From NCBI GenBank assembly GCA_900316995.1, contig ONEZ01000015.1, positions 1 through 64,000 of the forward strand: DNA of 64,000 nt. Direction: 5' to 3'. Shown here piece by piece: positions 43,525 to 52,394 of the stretch. Numbering within the stretch: the first letter of the stretch is position 1; each line of letters begins with the position of its first letter. A program made the position numbers and the translations under genes. Origin of the DNA: an uncultured Bacteroidales bacterium (GTDB lineage Bacteria > Bacteroidota > Bacteroidia > Bacteroidales > Paludibacteraceae). Under the pieces are notes generated by a model. The model saw only the letters and a program-made list of their open reading frames with translations. It had not been told where the DNA came from and ran no database searches.

Positions 43525-44895
43525 ATGCAAAGTCCTGATGGTATAGATAACACTATGATACCGGAGGCTTTAGCCTCCAAGCACGCTTCAGCGTGCCGTA
43601 CAGAGTACGAAGAGGGGCGCAGCCCCATAAAAGAGGAGAAGGAGCCATTATCTCAAAACCGTTCAGGTTTTGAGATAATGGCTCCCGTTGGCTCGTGGGA
43701 GAGCCTGGCCGCCGCCATTAAGGCAGGGGCGGACTCCGTGTACTTTGGCATAGAGAATTTGAATATGCGTTCCCACTCATCGGCGAACTTCACTACTGAT
43801 GATTTGCGTGAGATAGTGCGTGTGTGCCGTGAAAACGGGGTTAAAACCTATCTCACCGTGAACACTATCATCTACGATGATGACATGGCGCTGATGCGTG
43901 AGATTGTGAATGTGGCTAAGGAGAGCGGTGTGAGCGCCATCATAGCCTGCGATATTGCTGTGATGCAGTATGCCTACAGTGTGGGTGTGGAGGTCCACCT
44001 TTCCACTCAGCTTAATATCTCAAATGTGGAGGCTCTCAGGTTTTATGCTAAGTACGCCGATGTGGTGGTGCTTGCCCGTGAATTGAATTTGGAGCAGGTG
44101 AAACGCATCGCCGATGCCATAGAGCGTGACAATATATGCGGTCCTAAGGGGGAGAAAATTCGCATAGAGATGTTCTGCCATGGTGCTCTCTGTATGGCTG
44201 TGAGCGGCAAGTGCTATCTGAGCCTGCATGAGACTACACGCTCCGCTAACCGTGGCTCTTGTATGCAGATATGCCGCAGGGCCTATACTGTTACAGACAG
44301 TGAGACTGGTGAGCAGCTGAAGGTTGACAATAAGTATATAATGTCTCCTAAAGACCTGAAAACCATTCATTTTATGAACAAGATGGTGGACGCAGGGGTG
44401 AAGGTTTTCAAGATAGAGGGCAGGGCGCGCGGTCCTGAGTATGTTAAAACGGTGGTTGAGTGTTACCGTGAGGCTCTTGACAGCTGTCTTGACGGCTCTT
44501 ACTCCGATGATAAGATTACTGTGTGGGAGAAACGTCTGAGCGAGGTGTTTAACCGTGGTTTCTGGAACGGCTACTACTTGGGGCAGAGGCTTGGCGAGTG
44601 GAGCAGCCATTACGGTTCAAGCGCCACTCTGCGCAAGGTGTACATAGGTAAGGTTACAAATTTCTTCAAGAATCTGAAGGTGGCTGAGTTCACGCTTGAC
44701 ACTCAGACTCTCTCAAACGGGGAGCGTATTCTTGTGACTGGTGTGACTACTGGTGCGTATGAGGCTGTGGCTGAGGGAATAAGAAATGACGCTGGTGCTC
44801 AGGTGGAGCAGGTTTCAAAGGGGGAGAGGTTCTCTATGAAGACCACTGAGGTTCTGCATCGGGGTGACAAACTTTACAAAATGGTTTATGCGTAA
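43525..44895 (+). CDS. U32 peptidase-family protein (TrhP/YegQ-like)
   Basis: 456 residues. The family core starts at FEIMAPVGSWESLAAAIKAGADSVYFG (about residue 50) and has the U32 signature MFCHGALCMAVSGKCYLS with GSCMQICR; the conserved Cys residues bind an iron-sulfur cluster in characterised relatives. Despite the peptidase name, TrhP/RlhA members hydroxylate RNA (tRNA U34 or 23S rRNA); the closest role here is unproven. The ATG at 43525 has a rare strong Shine-Dalgarno (AAAGGAG, 8 bases upstream). The first about 50 residues are encoded by five consecutive hairpins (43563-43685) and are absent from normal relatives, which start near FEIMAPVG. An alternative start is the ATG at 43678 (MAPVGSW). 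Confidence 0.88.
   Translation: MQSPDGIDNTMIPEALASKHASACRTEYEEGRSPIKEEKEPLSQNRSGFEIMAPVGSWESLAAAIKAGADSVYFGIENLNMRSHSSANFTTDDLREIVRVCRENGVKTYLTVNTIIYDDDMALMREIVNVAKESGVSAIIACDIAVMQYAYSVGVEVHLSTQLNISNVEALRFYAKYADVVVLARELNLEQVKRIADAIERDNICGPKGEKIRIEMFCHGALCMAVSGKCYLSLHETTRSANRGSCMQICRRAYTVTDSETGEQLKVDNKYIMSPKDLKTIHFMNKMVDAGVKVFKIEGRARGPEYVKTVVECYREALDSCLDGSYSDDKITVWEKRLSEVFNRGFWNGYYLGQRLGEWSSHYGSSATLRKVYIGKVTNFFKNLKVAEFTLDTQTLSNGERILVTGVTTGAYEAVAEGIRNDAGAQVEQVSKGERFSMKTTEVLHRGDKLYKMVYA
43563..43685. repeat. Cluster of five consecutive hairpins in the U32 N-terminal coding region
   Basis: GGAGGC-TTTA-GCCTCC (43563-43578), GCACGC-TTCA-GCGTGC (43581-43596), CGTAC-AGA-GTACG (43597-43609), GGGGC-GCA-GCCCC (43614-43626), and a perfect 20-base stem with loop GTTCA (43641-43660 / 43666-43685). 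The last right arm contains the ATG of MAPVGSW. Confidence 0.92.
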
Positions 44896-47800
44896 GGCGC
44901 TTAAAATATTGGGGATTTGCTTTGGCTCGTTAGCGGCTTTAGTGCTGCTTGCGCTTGGCGGTGTGCAGATTGCGCTGAGACCGTCAAACGGCAACCGTCT
45001 GCTTGAAAAACTTTTGCCAAAGGTGGGGAGTATAGGTGTAAGGTATGACAGCCTTGATATGAGTGTGGCTAAGACATGGCCGTACATTGACCTCACGCTT
45101 GGCGGTGTGCTTGTTGAAACCAAGGCGTTCTCTGAGCCGGACACTCTTGCATACATCAGCCGTGTGAACGCTAAATTGAATGTCAGGGATTTTATTGATT
45201 CCGGCGATGTAAAGCTTGCGAACTTGCTTTTGGGTGACACTTACTTGAAGGTGATTAAGCGTGACAGCATCTACAGCTGGGATATGTTCCCGCCAAGCGA
45301 TGACACCACTGCTGTCTCCATTCCTGATATTACGGCAGACACTCTTGCTATTGACAAGGCTCGGCTTGTATTCCGTGACTTTGACTCGCACTTTGCGGCT
45401 GAGGCTGACGGGCTGGGACTTTATGCTGCTGAAACTGAGCTGCTTTCTGATATGGCTCTTCTGAAAAGCCGCTTGCAGATGGGGCTTGACAGCATTGCCT
45501 ACACTGATTCTGTGGCAAACCGCCGCTGTGCTGTAAGGAATTTTGACCTGATGCTTAACGCTTTCAGGAATGAGTCTGAAACCAACCTGCTGCTCTTTAA
45601 CGCCAAGTCAGACGATATTGCGCTAAAGGACAGTATGTTCAATATAGGGCGTACATCTCTTGACGTATTCGCCCGTGCTGTGGCTGACAGCGGATTCACA
45701 AGATTTGATATTGACACTGTGGGAGTGAATCTTGACAGAAGCCAGCTTACTGTGAGCGGTGTGGTGATGCCTGCGTTTGGCGACACCCTCAGCGTGGGTA
45801 TGGAGAACTTGCGACTCTTGTTTGACTGCCCGTCAATAAAGCGTCTGAGGGCTTTTGTGCCTGCTCAGATGACTAAGTATATTGATGATTATGTTTTTGA
45901 CGGGGCTGTGGCTTTGCAGACTGAGGCAAACGGCTTGTACAAGGGAAAGAGGATGCCTGTGATTGACATCGCCGTGCAGCTGAAAGGGCTTAACGGCGGC
46001 CTTAAGGAGTATAGTCAGAGGGTTAATGACGTATCGCTTGACGCTGTGGGACGCTTTAACCAGAGGCATAAGGACTCCACTTTTGTAAGGATAAACAGGC
46101 TGCACGCTGAGGCTGAAAAGAATGAGGTGGATGTGAAGGGCACTTTCAGCTATAGGAACTTGCGTGAGTACGTGGATTTGTCTTTGCTGGCGAAACTGAA
46201 TCTGAAGGTGCTGAATGAACTATATAAGTTTGACCCTAAGCAGCGTGCCAAGGGTGTTCTCACCGCCGATATCAACGGTAATTTCTTTATTGATGATTTG
46301 CAGAACAAGAACCTTTACCAGATATTCACTAAGAGTGTGGTGACTGGCGACGGCATTGGCGTGCTTATACCTTCTTATAAGCTGGGTGTTTACGTTGACT
46401 CGCTAAGACTTAATGTGAACACTAACACATCTACAGGCTCACGCCGCCGCAATACTGTTATGACTGCGGCTGACTCTCTTAAAATGGCTGAAGCTTTCCA
46501 AAAGATGCGCGCCTCTATGGGTTCGCAGACATTAAAGAAGAGCGCCCGATACCGCTATGACAAGTCTGATACAGTGCTGGTGGATACAAGGCTTGCTTTC
46601 AAGTCTCTTAATGTGTGGTACAAGCGCAGGGTAAAGGCAAAGTCAGACAGGTTCATGGCATCGCTGCTTGCTGATGACATTCAGCCTGGAAAGGTTCCAA
46701 GAATCAGAACTTCTGTCTCATTCCGTGATGTGAGCGTTACTCTTGATGATACCATAAAGCTTGATTCAAAGCGTATGTCGGCATCGGTGAGTGTGGCCAA
46801 GCACGGTGAGCGTACTAATGTTCCGCAAACTTCTGTCCGTTTCAGTTTTGATTCTGTGGTGGTATGCTCCTCTCAGGTGTGCGCTTTGCTTGACACAACC
46901 CGTATAAGCCTATCCACCACTCCGCGTCTGCGCATCGGCCGCCGTAAAGGGAAAACAGAGGCTCAGATTGACAGCATGAAGCGTGCTGCGGCTGAAAAGA
47001 TTGTGGATATGCCTGCACTTATTGCTCTCTTTGATACTATAAGTAAATCACCTGAGCCAATGGAGCTGTATATGAAACGCTTTAATAATGAGGGCTCTAT
47101 ATTCTCCAGAAGGTTTAGACTAAAGGATGCTGACTTCCCTCTGCGTATGGGGGTGAGCCGTCTTGACCTTGAACTCAACGATGATACAATCCGCCTCAAT
47201 AAGGTGCGTCCGCGCATTGGGCGCAGCTCTGTTACTCTAAGCGGTGAGATTACAAACTTCCGCAGGTACCTGCTCCGTGGCAAGACTCTGAGCGGTAATT
47301 TAGAGATGAAGTCAAGGCGCATAGACCTTAACCAGCTTATGAGGGGCTTTTATGAGTATAACAAAAAACAGGCGGAAAAGGAGGCTCAGGCGCTGAATCA
47401 GGATGATATGGCCGCCATGGTGGAGCAGAACTCCATTGATGTGGCTCAGAACTTTGATGATGAAAATGATGATTTGGAACTTGCTTCAGACAGCGTGGAT
47501 CTGTACGGCCTTATAGTGCTGCCGTCAAATCTTGATTTGAAGTTCACCGCTAATGTGGATACTTTGCTTTTCAGCAAGATGAGGCTTGAAAAACTCAGGG
47601 GTGATGTGTCCTTGAAGGATAGCAAGATGAAGGTTAAGGAGCTATCCACATCAACTCAGATAGGCAAGGCCAATATGAACGTTATGTATGAGTGCGCCAC
47701 TGCCGATTCAGCCCGTGCCACTATGGCTGTATCTATGGATAGTATTCTGATAGGGGATTTGGTGGATTACATGCCTGAACTTGACTCTGTGCTGCCTATG

Positions 47801-48337
47801 CTGCGCTCATTTGAGGGCAGGGTGGAGTGTGACGCATCCACAGAGTTCACTCTTGATGAGCGTATGAATGTGAGTCTGCCTTCTGTGAGCGCCGCATTGC
47901 GCGTGCGTGGTGACAGTTTGGTGCTTCTTGACGGTGAGACATTCTCCACTATAGCCAAATACTTGAATTTCAGTAAAAAGACACAGAACCGTATAGACAG
48001 CATTAGTGCTGAGGTTACGGTTAAGAACAATGAGGTGCAGATATATCCGTTCATGGTGAGCATGGACCGTTTCAGGCTTGGCGTGGGCGGTAAGCAGAAT
48101 CTGGACATGAGCTTCAATTATCATATTGTGGTTCTGCGTCCGGCTATACTGAGTGCTGTGGGTCTTGATGTGTATGGCAAGGACTTTGACCATATAAAGT
48201 TCAAACTCACATCCCCTAAGTTCAAGGGCTTTGATGTGGCGATAGCCAAGGGTGGCACACTGATAAAGACATCTGAGGTGGATATCCGCAAGATGATGTA
48301 TGACGCCATGCTGGAGGCGATACTGAAGGAGGATTAG
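44888..48337 (+). CDS. AsmA-like family protein
   Basis: 1149 residues from the ATG at 44888, overlapping the U32 stop by 8 bases; a GTG at 44864 is an alternative. One N-terminal membrane anchor (MRKALKILGICFGSLAALVLLALGGVQIAL) is followed by a very long beta-rich region of the AsmA/TamB-like type, ending in the AsmA C-terminal region (LRVRGDSLVLLDGETFSTIAKYLNFSKKTQNRIDSISAEVTVKNNEVQIYPF). Members span the periplasm and are thought to help lipid transport and outer-membrane homeostasis. Its stop codon overlaps that of polA (TTAG read in both directions), so the genes converge with no spacer. Confidence 0.87.
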   Translation: MRKALKILGICFGSLAALVLLALGGVQIALRPSNGNRLLEKLLPKVGSIGVRYDSLDMSVAKTWPYIDLTLGGVLVETKAFSEPDTLAYISRVNAKLNVRDFIDSGDVKLANLLLGDTYLKVIKRDSIYSWDMFPPSDDTTAVSIPDITADTLAIDKARLVFRDFDSHFAAEADGLGLYAAETELLSDMALLKSRLQMGLDSIAYTDSVANRRCAVRNFDLMLNAFRNESETNLLLFNAKSDDIALKDSMFNIGRTSLDVFARAVADSGFTRFDIDTVGVNLDRSQLTVSGVVMPAFGDTLSVGMENLRLLFDCPSIKRLRAFVPAQMTKYIDDYVFDGAVALQTEANGLYKGKRMPVIDIAVQLKGLNGGLKEYSQRVNDVSLDAVGRFNQRHKDSTFVRINRLHAEAEKNEVDVKGTFSYRNLREYVDLSLLAKLNLKVLNELYKFDPKQRAKGVLTADINGNFFIDDLQNKNLYQIFTKSVVTGDGIGVLIPSYKLGVYVDSLRLNVNTNTSTGSRRRNTVMTAADSLKMAEAFQKMRASMGSQTLKKSARYRYDKSDTVLVDTRLAFKSLNVWYKRRVKAKSDRFMASLLADDIQPGKVPRIRTSVSFRDVSVTLDDTIKLDSKRMSASVSVAKHGERTNVPQTSVRFSFDSVVVCSSQVCALLDTTRISLSTTPRLRIGRRKGKTEAQIDSMKRAAAEKIVDMPALIALFDTISKSPEPMELYMKRFNNEGSIFSRRFRLKDADFPLRMGVSRLDLELNDDTIRLNKVRPRIGRSSVTLSGEITNFRRYLLRGKTLSGNLEMKSRRIDLNQLMRGFYEYNKKQAEKEAQALNQDDMAAMVEQNSIDVAQNFDDENDDLELASDSVDLYGLIVLPSNLDLKFTANVDTLLFSKMRLEKLRGDVSLKDSKMKVKELSTSTQIGKANMNVMYECATADSARATMAVSMDSILIGDLVDYMPELDSVLPMLRSFEGRVECDASTEFTLDERMNVSLPSVSAALRVRGDSLVLLDGETFSTIAKYLNFSKKTQNRIDSISAEVTVKNNEVQIYPFMVSMDRFRLGVGGKQNLDMSFNYHIVVLRPAILSAVGLDVYGKDFDHIKFKLTSPKFKGFDVAIAKGGTLIKTSEVDIRKMMYDAMLEAILKED

Positions 48338-51063
48338 TGTGCCTCCACCCAGTTTGCGCCTGTGCCGCAGTCTGCTATGAGCGGAACACGCAACTGAGCC
48401 ACATTCTGCATACAGTCAACCACTATCTTTTTCAGGGTTTCAAGCTCTTCAGGCAGCACGCTGAAGTTTAACTCATCATGTACCTGTAGTATCATCTTGG
48501 ATTTGAGCCCTGCCTTGCGGCACTCTTCATAGACACGTATCATGGCTATCTTCATAAGGTCTGCAGCACTGCCCTGAATGGGGGCGTTTACTGCGTTGCG
48601 TTCTGCAAAACCACGCACGATGCTGTTGCTTGAATTGATGTCTGCAAGGTAGCGTTTGCGGTGGAAGATGGTCTCCACGTAGCCGTTCTGCTTGGCACGG
48701 TCAATACTCTCCTGTATGTAATCTCTTATATGCGGATAGGTGGCAAAATAGCCGTCAATCAGCTCCTTGGCCTCTGTGCGGCTTATGTCAAGCCTCTGCG
48801 CCAGTCCAAACGCTGATATGCCGTAAATTATGCCAAAGTTTGCCGTTTTGGCACGGCGGCGCATCTCTGACGTAACCTCTTCAATAGGTAGTTTGTATAT
48901 TTTGGCAGCTGTGGCAGCGTGAATGTCCTTTCCGCTCTGGAACGCCTCTATCATGTTCTCATCGCCGCTTAGATGGGCCATAAGACGCAACTCTATCTGT
49001 GAGTAGTCTGCTGACAGGAATATGCAGCCGTCATCAGGTATGAACACCTTGCGTATCTCACGCCCCTGTTCGTCACGCACTGGTATGTTCTGCAGGTTAG
49101 GGTTGCTTGATGAAAGGCGGCCTGTGGCGGTTACAGCTTGGTTGAATGACGTGTGTATGCGGCCAGTCTTTGGGTTTACAAGTTTAGGCAGTGCGTCAAT
49201 GTATGTGCTAAGCAGTTTCTTTACGCCTCGGTACTCCAATATCTTGCCTATAACAGGGTGTTTGCCTCTGTAGCCCTCTAACACCTCCTCACTTGTGACG
49301 TATTGGCCTCCCTTGGTCTTCTTGGCTTTCTCCGCTATGTGCAGACGGTCAAACAGCGCCTCTCCCACTTGTTTGGGTGAGTTTACATTGAACTCAAAGC
49401 CGGCTAATTTCTGAATCTCCTGCTCAAGTGCGTTCATGGTGGCGGTCATGCTCTCTGACGATGCTTTCAGCGCATCGGAGTCTATGCGTGCGCCATTGGC
49501 CTCCATATCTGCCAGAACTCTTACAAGCGGCATCTCAATATCAGTGAAAAGATGCTCCTGCGCCTCTTCTCTCAGTGCCTTTAGCAGTGGCTCTTTAAGC
49601 AGCATGCACACCTCCTCACGGCTTGCATCACGGTGCAGGTACACATCAGAAAGGTACTCTATGCTGTGGCTAAGTTCAGGTTGCAGCACGTAGTGTGCCA
49701 GCATCACGTCAAACATAGGGCCTTTTATCTCAATGCCTGCCTGTCGCAGCATCAGCATATCATGCTTTATGTTATGACCTATCTTTTCTATGGTTTCATT
49801 CTCAAATATCTCTTTAAGCTGCTTTATGTTTTCACCCCGATGCTCCCCTTTCAGCGTAACACTATACACCTCGCTCTCTGATACATAGATGGTAATACTT
49901 TCTATATCTGTGCTGAACGGGTCACAGTCAAGAGGGTAGGCGGTGAAAGAGAATGGAGAGTTGACAGTTGACAGTTGACAGTTGATAGTTGACAGTTGAT
50001 AGTTGACAGTTGACCGATTGACCGATTGTTCACTGTCCATTGTCAATTGTTCACTGTCCATTGAAAACAGGTCCAGTTGTACAGCTTTGCCGTCAGCGCT
50101 CACGGCCCCGCCTTTTGTGGCTGTTGGCTGCTGCTTTGCAAGCGCCTTGCGCATGGCAGGATCTGCTGCCGCCTCTTTGGTATCTTTGCTGCTCAGCGGG
50201 CCTGAAAGGTGTTTGGCGGCAAGCTGGCGGAACTCCAGCTCAGAGAAAAGCTCCAGCACTTTGTCACTGTCCGCCTTCACCACTTTCAGCTCATCTTCAT
50301 TGAACTCAAGCGGAACATCGGTGCGTATGGTGGCAAGGAACTGTGAAAACTTTATCTGCTCCACATTATTCTCTATCTTGCCTTTTATCGCACCTTTAAG
50401 CTTGTCTGTGCTTGCAAGCAGGTTGTTAATGCTGCCAAACTCCTGTAGCAGTTTTACGGCGGTCTTCTCACCTATGCCAGGGCAGCCGGGTATGTTGTCA
50501 CTGCTGTCTCCCATAAGACCAAGCAGGTCTATAATCTGGTTCTTGTTTGCAAGCCCGTATTTCTCTGTAACCTCCTTCTCACCCATAACCTCATATCCGC
50601 CGCTATGGCGTGGACGGTACATATATACGTTGCCACCCACAAGCTGGCCGTAGTCCTTGTCCGGGGTTACCATGTAGGTCTCAAAACCATGCTCCGCAGC
50701 TATATGAGAGAGCGTGCCTATCACATCGTCAGCCTCAAAACCATCCTTTATAAATATGGGTATGTTATATGCCTTGATAATATCTTTGATGATTGGAACC
50801 GCCTTGCGTATATCCTCTGGTGTGGCTTCACGCTGGGCTTTGTACTGCTCAAAAGCCTCATGGCGGAATGTGGGCCCTGAAGGGTCAAAAGCCACTGCAA
50901 GATGGGTGGGCTGCTCCTTCTTGACAATCTCCTCAAGCGTGTTAACAAATCCGTATATGGCAGATGTGTTTAGCCCCTTGGAGTTTATGCGCGGCATCTT
51001 AATAAAAGCGTAATAACTCCTGTAAATAAGGGCGTAAGCATCTATGAGAAACAACTTTTTCAT
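48334..51063 (-). CDS. polA: DNA polymerase I with repeat insertion and degenerate proofreading domain
   Basis: 909 residues. The 5' nuclease domain occupies 1-290 (DAYALIYRSYYAF, GFEADDVIGTL, GDSSDNIPGCPGIGEKTA). The polymerase domain is complete: SADYSQIELRLMAHLSGD, RRRAKTANFGIIYGIS, LQVHDEL. Residues about 335-368 (STVNYQLSTINCQLSTVN) are translated TTGACAG-family repeat. The 3'-5' exonuclease region after it keeps GHNIKHDMLML (Exo II), but I cannot find the D-x-E of Exo I, which should lie directly after the insertion. The usual Y...D segment of Exo III is also missing between YLHRDAS and HLFTDIEMPL. It probably fills Okazaki gaps and repairs DNA without proofreading. Confidence 0.95.
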   Translation of the reverse strand: MKKLFLIDAYALIYRSYYAFIKMPRINSKGLNTSAIYGFVNTLEEIVKKEQPTHLAVAFDPSGPTFRHEAFEQYKAQREATPEDIRKAVPIIKDIIKAYNIPIFIKDGFEADDVIGTLSHIAAEHGFETYMVTPDKDYGQLVGGNVYMYRPRHSGGYEVMGEKEVTEKYGLANKNQIIDLLGLMGDSSDNIPGCPGIGEKTAVKLLQEFGSINNLLASTDKLKGAIKGKIENNVEQIKFSQFLATIRTDVPLEFNEDELKVVKADSDKVLELFSELEFRQLAAKHLSGPLSSKDTKEAAADPAMRKALAKQQPTATKGGAVSADGKAVQLDLFSMDSEQLTMDSEQSVNRSTVNYQLSTINCQLSTVNSPFSFTAYPLDCDPFSTDIESITIYVSESEVYSVTLKGEHRGENIKQLKEIFENETIEKIGHNIKHDMLMLRQAGIEIKGPMFDVMLAHYVLQPELSHSIEYLSDVYLHRDASREEVCMLLKEPLLKALREEAQEHLFTDIEMPLVRVLADMEANGARIDSDALKASSESMTATMNALEQEIQKLAGFEFNVNSPKQVGEALFDRLHIAEKAKKTKGGQYVTSEEVLEGYRGKHPVIGKILEYRGVKKLLSTYIDALPKLVNPKTGRIHTSFNQAVTATGRLSSSNPNLQNIPVRDEQGREIRKVFIPDDGCIFLSADYSQIELRLMAHLSGDENMIEAFQSGKDIHAATAAKIYKLPIEEVTSEMRRRAKTANFGIIYGISAFGLAQRLDISRTEAKELIDGYFATYPHIRDYIQESIDRAKQNGYVETIFHRKRYLADINSSNSIVRGFAERNAVNAPIQGSAADLMKIAMIRVYEECRKAGLKSKMILQVHDELNFSVLPEELETLKKIVVDCMQNVAQLRVPLIADCGTGANWVEAH
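49960..50060. repeat. TTGACAG heptamer repeat inside polA
   Basis: About ten heptamers (TTGACAG/TTGATAG) at 49960-50015, continuing into diverged TTGACCGA and TTCACTGTCCA repeats to 50060. In the polA sense the units read CTGTCAA and stay in frame. Confidence 0.92.
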
Positions 51064-51154
51064 GGTTTTAGCATTTAAACTTTGTAAAGATAGTGATTTT
51101 TTGGCTGAAAATGCCTAAATTCGCAACATATATTAACCCAAAAGTTACTAAAAG

Positions 51155-52147
51155 ATGAAAACAACAGTTAATGTAAATCTTGGTGGCGAGGTCTTTATTA
51201 TCAATGATGACGCATTTGAAGTCCTTAAGGCCTACACCGATGAGAAAGGCGAGTACGTTGAGGGCAGGTTAGCTTCTTTCTTTCAGAACAGGCTGCGCAG
51301 AAATGGCAGAAAAGTGGTGGAGTTAGATGATGTAAATGCAGCTATAGAGAGTGTGGAGCATCCCGCTCAAACAGAAACGGAAAAATCATGTTGCAATAAT
51401 AAGTTCAAGGGTAAGAAGCTATACCGCGATACCGTAAACGGCGTTATAGGTGGTGTGTCAAGCGGTATAGCAGCCTATTTTGGCTGGGATGAGACCATCA
51501 TCCGTCTGCTATGGGTTCTTCTCTTCTTCTTGGGGCAGGGAGTTGTGGCTATTGCATATATACTCTTCTGGATGTTTGTGCCTGAGGCCGCCACACCAAA
51601 GCAGCGTTTGGAGATGAACGGTCAGGAGGTTAATGAGGAGAACCTGCGTGAAGAGTCAAATGTGGCCAAAGCAGGAAACACTGGCGGCGGCTGCCTGGGT
51701 ATGCTTGGCAAGATATTTGTGATAATGTCTGCGCTATTTGTTGTGTTCCCAATACTGGCGCTTATATTCTTTGTACTCTTCTTCTCAGGAGTATTTGGTG
51801 TGGGAATGATGGCTCCTGCAGTTGGAAGCCTTTCCGCAGTGCTCATTGTGGCGGCTGCCATACTCATTTTCCTGTGCCCTATAGCCGCTCTTGTGTATTT
51901 GGGTCTTAACCTGAAAAGCAACGCAAGCTCAGACACCACAGAGAAAAAGAAGAACACATGGTGGGTGTATGTCCTGCTCCTTATTGTGTGGCTGTGTAGT
52001 ATTGGCTACCTGTGTGCTAATTATCGTGTAATAGAGAACGGAGTTATCCAAGTGGACAGGTACATTGATGACCTTGATGACCGCATTGACAATGCGTTTG
52101 ATGATGACTACGATGCTACAATAGACACCACATTTGTAGGATTCTGA
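51155..52147 (+). CDS. PspC-domain membrane protein
   Basis: 330 residues. The N-terminal about 75 residues are a soluble domain (MKTTVNVNLGGEVFIINDDAFEVLKAYTD). A PspC domain follows (KKLYRDTVNGVIGGVSSGIAAYFGWDETIIRLLWVLLFF, about 85-145), then two or three more membrane helices and an acidic tail (DDLDDRIDNAFDDDYDATID). PspC proteins respond to envelope stress and interact with phage-shock-type regulators. The divergent polA promoter region lies upstream. The TGA stop overlaps the ATG of a truncated glycosyltransferase ORF. Confidence 0.9.
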   Translation: MKTTVNVNLGGEVFIINDDAFEVLKAYTDEKGEYVEGRLASFFQNRLRRNGRKVVELDDVNAAIESVEHPAQTETEKSCCNNKFKGKKLYRDTVNGVIGGVSSGIAAYFGWDETIIRLLWVLLFFLGQGVVAIAYILFWMFVPEAATPKQRLEMNGQEVNEENLREESNVAKAGNTGGGCLGMLGKIFVIMSALFVVFPILALIFFVLFFSGVFGVGMMAPAVGSLSAVLIVAAAILIFLCPIAALVYLGLNLKSNASSDTTEKKKNTWWVYVLLLIVWLCSIGYLCANYRVIENGVIQVDRYIDDLDDRIDNAFDDDYDATIDTTFVGF

Positions 52148-52311
52148 TGTTATCAATACTTATTCCTGTATATAATTTTAACAGCAGACCTCTGCTTGAG
52201 AGCCTTCACTCTCAGGCAGAGGCTCTTAATATTGAGTATGAGATAGTGGTGGCTGATGACGCCTCCACTCTATGCAAGGAGGAGATAGCTGGTATTACTG
52301 CAAAATGTTAA
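52147..52311 (+). pseudogene. Truncated GT2 glycosyltransferase (N-terminal 54 residues)
   Basis: The ATG overlaps the PspC stop (TGATG). The product starts MLSILIPVYNFNSRPLLESL and reaches EYEIVVADDAS: the N-terminal strand, helix and DD motif of family 2 glycosyltransferases. It then stops at TAA after CKEEIAGITAKC. A functional GT2 needs over 200 residues, so this is a remnant or a 3'-deleted gene. The next gene's promoter lies directly behind it. Confidence 0.7.
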
Positions 52312-52340
52312 AATCATTAACTTTTTAACATTTTATTCGC

Positions 52341-52369
52341 TTTGAAATGATATTTTAATGCTAACTTTG
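52341..52369 (+). promoter_or_regulatory. Promoter of the second T9SS type-B gene
   Basis: TTTG (52341-52344), 17 bases, TAACTTTG (52362-52369). It puts the transcript start near 52374-52376. Confidence 0.65.
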
Positions 52370-52394
52370 TACGTTGAACTTAAAATCAAATGGT

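Noticed and set aside
43525-44895. Calling the U32 protein a secreted protease
   Set aside because: No signal peptide; family members with these cysteines are RNA-hydroxylation enzymes or of unknown role, so a protease function is not claimed.
48328-48346. Bidirectional terminator between the AsmA-like gene and polA
   Set aside because: GGAGG...CCTCC forms only a five-base stem with a nine-base loop and no T run; it is noted only because the two stop codons overlap there (TTAG).
49960-50060. CRISPR-like array
   Set aside because: Units are 7 bases with no spacers, and the tract lies inside polA; no cas genes are in the window.
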